Of a DNA stretch of 12,035 nt, positions 6,086 to 12,035 are shown piece after piece. Origin of the DNA: Syntrophaceae bacterium. Lineage in GTDB: Bacteria > Desulfobacterota > Syntrophia > Syntrophales > UBA2185. The DNA lies in the NCBI GenBank assembly GCA_003508565.1, contig DNUI01000253.1, positions 1 through 12,035 of the forward strand. Direction: 5' to 3'. Made by a program: the position numbers and the translations under genes. Position 1 is the first letter of the stretch. Every line of letters starts with the position of its first letter. The notes below the pieces were generated by a model, which did not search any database, had not been told where the DNA came from, and was given only the letters and a program-made list of their open reading frames with translations.

Positions 6086-7768
6086 TCACCCGCGGGACAG
6101 CTCAAGCATTTCCCTCGCATGCGCCCTGGTCTTCTTTGTCAGTTCTGATCCGCCAAGCATCCGGGCTATTTCTTCAAGCCGCTCTTCCTCGGAAAGAAAA
6201 TCCACCGAGGTAATTGTCCTTTCATCGGAGACAGTTTTTGCAACGCGATAGTGTTTATCACCAAAGCAGGCAATCTGTGGAAGATGAGTTATACAAAGGA
6301 TCTGATGATGTTGAGCTACATCTTTTAGCTTCTTGCCTACGTCCTCCGCTACAGCCCCGCCGACACCGCTGTCCACCTCATCGAATATGAGCGTTCCCAC
6401 GGAACCCGTTTTGGCCAGGACTTTCTTCACGGCAAGCATGATCCTGGACAGTTCCCCACCCGAGGCAATGCGATTCAAAGGTTTCGCCATCTCCCCCACG
6501 TTAGTGGTAATATAGAATTCTATTTCATCGATTCCTCGCGGATTAAATGTCACTGTCCCTTGATCACTGGAAGGTTTACCGAATATGACCGTAAACACAG
6601 CGTTTTCCATTCGGAGAGTGTGAATTTCGTCTTCTATCGCTTTTGTCAGAACATCTGAACTTTCCCTGCGTCTCTCGGAGAGGAGCTTCGCTTTTTCCAG
6701 CGTTTCCGTCTTCTGTGTTTCCATCTCTTTCGATATCTTTTCAATTTCCTCATCGACGGACGAGATAGTTTTCAGTTCTTCTTCAATTTCGTTTCTTTTT
6801 TTCAATACTTCATCAAGTGTGCGGCCATACTTGCGTTTCAATTTTCCCAGCAGATCCAACCGATCATCAATGGCTTCAAGCCTCGCTGGATCGTAAGAAA
6901 GCTTTTTTATATATTCCCGGAGGATCATTGCATTCTCTTCAAGCTGATAATACACCGCATCAAGATCTTGCTCGGACAGGTTCAGTCCCCTGTCAATATT
7001 TTTAATTTCGCGAATGTTTGATATGACACTGCGCAACCCCTCTTGGACCGACCCTGGTTTCCCGTAAAGTGCCTCGTATGCCGATTGCGCATACTCCGTC
7101 AATTTCTGGATACTGTTGAAAACCTTCTTCTCATCAAGGAGTTCCTCATCCTCACCTACACGAACTGCGGCCTCGTCAATTTCTTTAAGGTGAAACTTCA
7201 GGAACTCCACCCGCTCATCACGAGTTTTATTCATGGTGAGGAGCTTGCCAAGTTTGTTATTAAGAGACAGGAATTTATCATACATTTCTGCATATTCGGA
7301 CCTGAGTTGCAGAAGACCTCCGAACTCGTCAATAATGTCAATATGATTTTCAGCATTCAGTATTATCTGGTGATCATGTTGTCCACAAATGTTGATCAGG
7401 TTTTCAGTGATGGCGGAAAGCATCCCTAGTGTCGCCAGTTGCCCGTCAATATACACACGGTTTTTCCCCGTCCTTGAAATAATTCTCTTAAGGATCAGTT
7501 CATTCCCTACAAGAAAGCCCATCTCCTTTAATTTTCCTTTGAGATCCGATTTTTCTCCTATGTCAAACAGTGCTTCTACCATGGCGGTTTCTTCTTGAGA
7601 CCTGATGATATCTGAAGACACCCGGTCCCCCAACAGAAGGCTCACGGCTCCTATGAGAATAGATTTTCCCGCCCCCGTTTCCCCGGTAAGTACATTAAGG
7701 CCGCCGGCAAAAGATACCCTTAATTCCTCGATGATGGCAAAATTTCTGATAACAAGTTCCGTTAACAT
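6086..7768 (-). CDS. recN: DNA repair protein RecN
   Basis: RecN is an SMC-like ATPase that acts early in double-strand-break repair, promoting DNA-end cohesion and RecA action. The 560-residue length matches the family (about 550-570). The N terminus MLTELVIRNFAIIEEL leads to Walker A GETGAGKS (29-36). A long central region rich in Glu, Lys and Leu forms the coiled-coil arms. The C-terminal ATPase half has the signature ASGGELSR (about 435-442), Walker B TLIFDEVDSGVGG (about 459-471) and the THLPQIA switch. I chose the ATG at 7768, with GGGGGC just upstream, over a TTG at 7780 that would add only four residues. It is followed closely by the acetyltransferase and mltA. Regulation by LexA is not shown by any clear box. 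Confidence 0.97.
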   Translation of the reverse strand: MLTELVIRNFAIIEELRVSFAGGLNVLTGETGAGKSILIGAVSLLLGDRVSSDIIRSQEETAMVEALFDIGEKSDLKGKLKEMGFLVGNELILKRIISRTGKNRVYIDGQLATLGMLSAITENLINICGQHDHQIILNAENHIDIIDEFGGLLQLRSEYAEMYDKFLSLNNKLGKLLTMNKTRDERVEFLKFHLKEIDEAAVRVGEDEELLDEKKVFNSIQKLTEYAQSAYEALYGKPGSVQEGLRSVISNIREIKNIDRGLNLSEQDLDAVYYQLEENAMILREYIKKLSYDPARLEAIDDRLDLLGKLKRKYGRTLDEVLKKRNEIEEELKTISSVDEEIEKISKEMETQKTETLEKAKLLSERRRESSDVLTKAIEDEIHTLRMENAVFTVIFGKPSSDQGTVTFNPRGIDEIEFYITTNVGEMAKPLNRIASGGELSRIMLAVKKVLAKTGSVGTLIFDEVDSGVGGAVAEDVGKKLKDVAQHHQILCITHLPQIACFGDKHYRVAKTVSDERTITSVDFLSEEERLEEIARMLGGSELTKKTRAHAREMLELSRG

Positions 7769-7950
7769 ATACGCCCCCAAATATTAACTTGTCCTCACTA
7801 TGGAAACAACCTTTCACGGTGTTACGTTCTTCTCGATGAGAAAGAAGTAAGTGTGCATGATGCCTGCTGATCGATTCCCATGCCTTCGCTGGGGAAAACC
7901 TTCACATGGACGAGTTTCAATTTGCCGCCATAATCCGAGGGATACAGGGA
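7769..7950. other. nadK-recN spacer
   Basis: This non-coding gap of about 180 bases includes a minor imperfect hairpin at 7827-7846 (TTCTTCTC/GAGAAAGAA, one bulge, no T-tract). The frame of nadK stays open for 42 codons beyond its stop, but nothing supports translation there. No confident promoter for recN was found. Confidence 0.4.
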
Positions 7951-8832
7951 TTAACATTGATTGGCTCCGGAAGGCGACCCGCCCCATCCCAACTTTGTAC
8001 GCAGTATCTCCATATAATCCCTGAAAGGCGATGAGACGAGGTTAGTCACATAAGGAGATTTCCTGATAATCATGTTATCTCCCGATTTCATTGTATATGA
8101 AACCTGCCCGTCCAGGGTCAATGTCGCGCCCTGTTCCTTTGTCCATAAAATCACTTTAATCTCGGCTTCATCGGGAATGATGATTGGCCTGTTAGTCAAT
8201 GCGAAGGGGCATATTGGATTGATGATAAAAGAATCCTGTTCTGGAAACACAATGGGGCCTCCCGCGGAAATGTTATATGCGGTAGAACCCGTAGGAGTGG
8301 AAATGATTATGCCATCAGCCCTGAAGGTGGTCAGATACCGCTGATTGACAGTCGTTTCCAGGTTTAGGATTCGTGAAAGATTCCCGCGCGTAATCACAAC
8401 ATCATTTAAAATGCTCTGCTGCCTGATAGTTTCCGTTCCCAGGTATATCGTGATATCGAGCATCATCCTCTTTTCTGTCTGGTACTCACCTTTTACGATC
8501 AATTCGAGAGCACTGTACATCTCATTCAGATTGACCTCAGTAAGATAACCAAATTCACCGAGGTTGATTCCGACAATAGGAATGTCATACTCACTTACAA
8601 AACGGACCGTCCTGAGGATGGTTCCGTCACCGCCAAATACAACCAGGAGATCTACATGGGATGCCAGTTCTCTTCTGTCCATCCCTTTTGACTCTCCGAT
8701 TTTACCGGCAATCCCCTCTTCAAAAAAAACCTTAATTCCCTTATTAAAAGCCCATTCTCTCAGTTGAATGCTGCATTCAGCGGACTTCTCTTTCTCGACA
8801 TTTGCGATAATCCCGATCTTTTTAATAACCAT
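7951..8832 (-). CDS. nadK: NAD kinase
   Basis: NAD kinase phosphorylates NAD+ at the 2' position of the adenosine ribose to make NADP+, and is the only route to NADP in most bacteria. The 293-residue length is normal. The N-terminal Rossmann-like half holds FGGDGT (66-71) with the catalytic Asp, followed by IVGINLGEFGYLTEV. The NAD-binding half has LNDVVITRG (142-150) and ADGIIISTPTGSTAYNISAGGP (172 onwards), with the conserved all-beta C-terminal region and PICPF. The ATG at 8832 has an AAGGA ribosome site about 6 bases upstream. It probably begins the transcription direction that continues through recN. It faces away from the GH13-nudC pair across a shared spacer. Confidence 0.97.
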   Translation of the reverse strand: MVIKKIGIIANVEKEKSAECSIQLREWAFNKGIKVFFEEGIAGKIGESKGMDRRELASHVDLLVVFGGDGTILRTVRFVSEYDIPIVGINLGEFGYLTEVNLNEMYSALELIVKGEYQTEKRMMLDITIYLGTETIRQQSILNDVVITRGNLSRILNLETTVNQRYLTTFRADGIIISTPTGSTAYNISAGGPIVFPEQDSFIINPICPFALTNRPIIIPDEAEIKVILWTKEQGATLTLDGQVSYTMKSGDNMIIRKSPYVTNLVSSPFRDYMEILRTKLGWGGSPSGANQC

Positions 8833-9006
8833 TACTATTCCTTAGATCAAAGTTCTTAAATTTTTCTACCATAAAATCATATAAGTGTCTATGATGAGAT
8901 TTATGAATGATCGTCTAAATTCTCGCCCGTGTATTTCCACCATGCTTTCATGGTATTTCGACACCACCATGCATCGTTCTGATCTTCAACATGAATTGTA
9001 TATGTA

Positions 9007-9022
9007 AGTGAAAATTGTCACT
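9007..9022. promoter_or_regulatory. CRP/FNR-family-like operator (AGTGA-N6-TCACT)
   Basis: The sequence AGTGA AAATTG TCACT is a perfect 5-bp inverted repeat with a 6-base centre, keeping the GTGA-N6-TCAC core of CRP-type sites. Its centre lies about 49 bases before the start site predicted from the adjacent promoter boxes. The regulator is not known from this window. Confidence 0.4.
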
Positions 9023-9030
9023 ATTTATTC

Positions 9031-9057
9031 TTGACAGTACTCTCTTTTCCTTATAAT
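9031..9057 (+). promoter_or_regulatory. sigma-70-type promoter for the GH13-nudC pair
   Basis: A perfect TTGACA (9031-9036) and a perfect TATAAT (9052-9057) are separated by 15 bases. Both boxes match consensus but the spacer is 2 bases shorter than optimal, a geometry that often needs an activator. Predicted transcription begins near 9064, giving a leader of about 195 bases. Confidence 0.55.
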
Positions 9058-9259
9058 GCCATACTAAAACAGCAATTTCCTGTTTGCGGAACGAAAAGAG
9101 TCACTCAATATTTTTTTAGACATACACTATCTCGACGGGTATCGGATAACGATGAATTGATTCGATCCCTTTGGAAAGTTGAAGAAACAGAAAACAAACC
9201 TCAACCTATGATATGTGAGAAATTAATGGCACCACAAACGCTCCTGCAGGGTGAAACCC

Positions 9260-10963
9260 ATGGCTCTTAAATCACCGTTCCTTCCATCGTTTGAAATTCC
9301 GGAACTAATATCCCGGAATATGAGAATAGGCAAAGAAGGATTATTGAGGCGCTCGTTCTCTGTAGTCCCCGATGACTTTTTCCGCATCTATCAGAACGAC
9401 GTCCTCCATCTGGAAGTCGAATTCCGGAATAAAGATGCCAGAGGTCAGATCTATCTCTATACAAATATTGACTGTCCAAGATACGAATGGCGGGAACTGA
9501 AATTCATACATGAAAAGAGCGGGATCTATAGCCTGTCGTATACAGTCAGACTTTGCGGAAGCTATAAATTCAAATTAAAGTATTCGCTTGATAACGGCAA
9601 AACCTGTTACTGGGACAGGGTTCCTTTCAGCCACGTAATAGTGGATCCGGAGACTATGCGGGACATCAGGATGTATACTTTGATACCATCTGTTTCAGGT
9701 ACAATCAGCGACTGGACAGAACATCTCCCCCACATCGCGGGGCTCGGTTTTAATGCGGTACATCTTCTGCCCATTACCAGTCTGGACCTATCTGAAAGCC
9801 CCTATGCTGCCCATGATCTTTTTTCCATCGATAAAGCGTATCGCGGAACAGACGACCGCTCAGGTTTCGCAGACTTTGAAAGATTCGTCAATACTGCCGT
9901 AAAATTGGGAATCCGGCTTTGTTTTGACCTGGCGTTGAATCACATAGGCATCGGGAGCAGAATGGTGAAAATGTGCCCGGAGTGGATAGTGCCTGACAAG
10001 AGCGAGAAAGACGGAATGAAACGGGCAGGCTGCTGGCATATGAACTCATGGCTGAAATGGGGGGACCTTGTAAAAATTTATTACGATCATCCCAATCCGG
10101 ACCTTCGCAGCGATATCTGGGATTATATGACAAAATATTCCCTTTTCTGGTCCCATTTCGCCCAGCTTACGGGCGGCATGATACGTCTTGACAATCTGCA
10201 CTCAAGCCATGAAGGGTTTATCACACACCTCCTCGACGAGCTGCGCGACACCTACCCTAACCTGATCGTCATGGCGGAGCTCTTTACTGACTCCAATACT
10301 ATGCTGAAAAAAGCCGCTGAATGGCAGATCAATCTGTTTCTTGCCAATCAGTGGGAACATCCCTATGCCTCTAATCTCAGAAATTATCTCCGCTATATTC
10401 ATTCTATAGGTCGAAAATTGCGTTTTTACCTTCCCATCACCACCCATGATACAGGCGTACCGGCCCAGCTTTTCGGCAAGGCAGAGGCCGCTGTGCCGCG
10501 CTATGCAGCACTAGCACTCATGGGTACGGGCCAAACCGGTATTGTCCAGGGTGTTGAACACGGCTACCCGGAGAAAATAGAGTTCATCGGCAGGAAAGAA
10601 AAGTACACGTTTCAGGAGAACCTGTTCATCACCAAAGGCATAGGAGATGTCAACCGCATCCTTGCAGAATCGCCTGTGTTTCATCAGGACGGGAATATTG
10701 AATTTGTTGACAGCGACCACGGCGCAGTTCTGGGCGCTTTTCGTCGCTTCGATAAAGGACATGACAAAGGCTATCTGATTTTCACCAATCTTGATATCCA
10801 TAACAGCTACAGTATAAAGGTTGATCTTTCACCACATATCATAAATGCAAAAACAATATGGATGGAGGATAGAATAAACGGATCCTCCTATGAATCACAG
10901 GTAACCGATATTACACTTGATATTGAACCCTTCGGGATCAGGATATTCAAAATCGGGGATTAA
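9260..10963 (+). CDS. GH13 alpha-glucan enzyme, resembling the glucanotransferase half of glycogen debranching enzyme
   Basis: This alpha-amylase superfamily protein has 567 residues and no signal peptide, so it should act on cytoplasmic glucan. An N-terminal beta domain (about 40-130) precedes the barrel. The four GH13 regions are intact: CFDLALNH (221-228), GMIRLDNLH (306-314) with nucleophile Asp 311, VMAELF (337-342) with acid/base Glu 340, and THD (395-397) with Asp 397. RLDNLHSSHEGF, NLIVMAELFTDS, LDLSESPYAAHDL and ITTHDTGVP resemble the 4-alpha-glucanotransferase part of eukaryotic debranching enzyme (RLDNCHST, AELFTGS, SxSPYS, ITHDN), but no GH133 amylo-1,6-glucosidase domain follows. 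A small beta domain ends the chain. I chose the ATG at 9260 (AGGGTG 6 bases upstream). A GTG at 9251 would add three residues. It is followed by nudC after 3 bases. Substrate specificity is inference; a plain amylase or other transferase remains possible. Confidence 0.88.
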   Translation: MALKSPFLPSFEIPELISRNMRIGKEGLLRRSFSVVPDDFFRIYQNDVLHLEVEFRNKDARGQIYLYTNIDCPRYEWRELKFIHEKSGIYSLSYTVRLCGSYKFKLKYSLDNGKTCYWDRVPFSHVIVDPETMRDIRMYTLIPSVSGTISDWTEHLPHIAGLGFNAVHLLPITSLDLSESPYAAHDLFSIDKAYRGTDDRSGFADFERFVNTAVKLGIRLCFDLALNHIGIGSRMVKMCPEWIVPDKSEKDGMKRAGCWHMNSWLKWGDLVKIYYDHPNPDLRSDIWDYMTKYSLFWSHFAQLTGGMIRLDNLHSSHEGFITHLLDELRDTYPNLIVMAELFTDSNTMLKKAAEWQINLFLANQWEHPYASNLRNYLRYIHSIGRKLRFYLPITTHDTGVPAQLFGKAEAAVPRYAALALMGTGQTGIVQGVEHGYPEKIEFIGRKEKYTFQENLFITKGIGDVNRILAESPVFHQDGNIEFVDSDHGAVLGAFRRFDKGHDKGYLIFTNLDIHNSYSIKVDLSPHIINAKTIWMEDRINGSSYESQVTDITLDIEPFGIRIFKIGD

Positions 10964-10966
10964 CGC

Positions 10967-11842
10967 ATGCATGATCATCTTGTCTCTTCTGTTGATCCGC
11001 CAACGGAAAAGTCAGAACCGGCGTGGTGGTTCATATTCACCGCCCACATGATGATAGTCGAAAAAGAAGGGGAAACAATTTCTGTCCCTTTCATCCAAGA
11101 TCTGACCAATCTGGGACTGCGGCCGGTCAGTGAGTGGTATCTGGGAACCTTGAGTGGACATCATTGCTATTGCGCCGAAGTTTCTGAAAACATTTCACTG
11201 CCCGCAGGAATGGTTTCTTTCGGGCTAAGGTATCTTTATGGACGTATTCAAGAATCCCTCCACAAGATCGCAATGAAGGCATCACACATTCTTGAATGGG
11301 ACAGCAACAACCGTTACTGCGGCCGCTGCAGAACGGAAATGAAACACGCAAAGGTCATGAGAGCAAAAGAGTGCCCGGGTTGCGGCTTCCTGAGCTTTCC
11401 CCGTATTTCTCCCGCAATTATCGTTCTCATAGAACGCGAAAACAAGGTACTTCTTGCCCGTGTAAAACGATTCACCGCAGACCTATACAGTGTGCTGGCC
11501 GGATTTGTCGAACCAGGTGAAACACTTGAAGAGGCCGCGAAAAGAGAAATAGAAGAAGAGGTTGGCATCAGAGTGAAGAATATTCAATATTTTGGAAGTC
11601 AGCCATGGCCTTTCCCCGATTCTCTCATGATCGGCTTTACTGCGGAGTATGAGAGTGGTGAGATCATGATTGACGAAACTGAAATTTCGGATGCGGGTTG
11701 GTTCGATCCCGAACAACTCCCGACGATACCCGGTAAAATCAGTATAGCCCGGCAATTGATAGACTGGTTTGTAGATACAAAGATGAAAGAAAAAGATACA
11801 GTAATATCGAAGAAAGAGAGGGAATACGTTCCACATGAATGA
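10967..11842 (+). CDS. nudC: NADH pyrophosphatase / RNA decapping Nudix hydrolase NudC
   Basis: NudC cleaves NADH (and NAD+) to NMN(H) and AMP, and in E. coli also removes NAD caps from RNA. The 291 residues include an N-terminal domain (about 1-110), a four-Cys zinc ribbon (Cys 118, 121, 136 and 139 in YCGRC and CPGCG), and the Nudix box starting at Gly 179 (GFVEPGE, then REIEEEVGI at 193-201), which fits GX5EX7REUXEEXGU. The specificity motif SQPWPFPDSLM (211-221) separates NudC from other Nudix enzymes. The protein is about 30 residues longer than E. coli NudC (257), partly through a charged tail after residue 270. Its start lies 3 bases after the GH13 stop, with only a weak GGGGA site overlapping that stop, so translation is probably coupled. 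Confidence 0.95.
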   Translation: MHDHLVSSVDPPTEKSEPAWWFIFTAHMMIVEKEGETISVPFIQDLTNLGLRPVSEWYLGTLSGHHCYCAEVSENISLPAGMVSFGLRYLYGRIQESLHKIAMKASHILEWDSNNRYCGRCRTEMKHAKVMRAKECPGCGFLSFPRISPAIIVLIERENKVLLARVKRFTADLYSVLAGFVEPGETLEEAAKREIEEEVGIRVKNIQYFGSQPWPFPDSLMIGFTAEYESGEIMIDETEISDAGWFDPEQLPTIPGKISIARQLIDWFVDTKMKEKDTVISKKEREYVPHE

Positions 11843-12035
11843 CAAAGAAAATGGCATTGCTTTTCCCTTACTCTATAATCATTCAACATGCCATATCATA
11901 TAATATCCCTTCCCCAAAACATCAAAAAACCGGAGAGCTCTCATGAAATTTGTGGTATAAAGAAACTGCACATCACGCAGATTAACTACCATGTCAGTCG
12001 CAAGTAAATGGATGAAAAACCTTGACCTCATAAGG
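11843..12035. other. region after nudC; possible start of a further gene
   Basis: No terminator with a T-tract is seen after nudC. Two TATAAT strings (11874-11879 and 11899-11904) lack good -35 partners. GGAG followed 9 bases later by an ATG at 11943 opens only a five-codon frame (MKFVV). The ATG at 11991 opens a frame that stays open for 15 codons to the edge (MSVASKWMKNLDLIR) but lacks a ribosome site. GAGAGCTCTC at 11933-11942 is a perfect palindrome. None of these is enough to call a gene. Confidence 0.3.

Larger units (their letters stand above)
8833..9259. other. divergent spacer between nadK and the GH13-nudC pair
   Basis: This region of about 420 bases carries the control signals of both directions. 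It contains a small hairpin ACCATG-CTTT-CATGGT at 8939-8954, the CRP-like palindrome at 9007-9022 and the promoter candidate at 9031-9057. The remaining roughly 190 bases would form a long 5' leader for the GH13 gene. I found no convincing promoter for nadK. Confidence 0.5.

Noticed and set aside
7043..7429. 128-codon plus-strand frame opposite recN.
   Set aside because: It is a shadow of the recN coiled-coil coding strand, with no ribosome site or family.
7825..7950. In-frame 42-codon open stretch following the nadK TAA, which could look like a lost C-terminal extension or readthrough product.
   Set aside because: NAD kinase is already full length and ends in the usual LRTKLGWG-type tail. 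A 42-codon open run is likely enough by chance, and nothing recodes the stop.
9031..9270. 79-codon plus-strand frame ahead of the GH13 gene.
   Set aside because: Its TTG start is the -35 box of the promoter, it has no ribosome site, and it shows no recognisable family. It is kept only as a leader observation.
11483..11857. 124-codon minus-strand frame opposite nudC.
   Set aside because: It overlaps the Nudix core entirely, and its Phe/Tyr-rich composition is typical of antisense reading.
11943..11960. Five-codon frame ATG...TAA with a good GGAG upstream, as a leader peptide.
   Set aside because: It is too short to judge, and no attenuator-like hairpin or identified downstream gene is visible in the window.
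1..12035. CRISPR array, transposon, prophage or tRNA gene.
   Set aside because: I saw no regularly spaced repeats, transposase-like protein, phage gene or tRNA cloverleaf on either strand.

Overview
The window looks like an ordinary housekeeping stretch of a Gram-negative bacterial chromosome, with one carbohydrate/nucleotide module at the right end. MltA and its lipobox point to an outer membrane. The order trpS-scpA-scpB-rluB, the neighbourhood nadK-recN-short N-acetylglutamate-synthase-like acetyltransferase-mltA, and moderate GC with AT-rich spacers fit Desulfobacterota (former Deltaproteobacteria), perhaps a Syntrophia-like lineage. This placement is inferred from gene order and protein style, not from a search.

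Left block (1-3335, all minus strand): trpS leads a chain through scpA and scpB (stop and start directly adjacent) to a 23S rRNA pseudouridine synthase of the RluB/RsuA type that runs off the left edge. The two gaps in this chain (702-929 and 2187-2345) each hold a small repeat-like element bounded by a perfect inverted repeat.

Middle block (3336-4388): a single hup gene (HU protein, minus strand) has a strong downstream hairpin at 3607-3654. Its 437-base upstream region contains several short palindromes and an 11-base direct repeat.

Right-middle block (4330-8832, minus strand): nadK, recN, a GNAT acetyltransferase and mltA probably form one transcription direction. The last three are tightly packed, and a probable intrinsic terminator follows mltA.

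Right block (8833-12035): across a divergent 418-base spacer, a plus-strand pair encodes a GH13 protein and a zinc-ribbon NADH pyrophosphatase (NudC), 3 bases apart. The GH13 protein has intact catalytic residues and resembles the glucanotransferase half of eukaryotic glycogen debranching enzyme. The pair is preceded by a TTGACA/TATAAT promoter candidate with a CRP-like GTGA-N6-TCAC palindrome just upstream. The last 193 bases hold no secure gene, though a reading frame may begin at 11991.

I see no CRISPR array, insertion sequence, prophage, tRNA or rRNA. No clearly new multi-gene system is evident. The most unusual items are the stand-alone debranching-enzyme-like GH13 protein paired with nudC, and the intergenic repeat elements.
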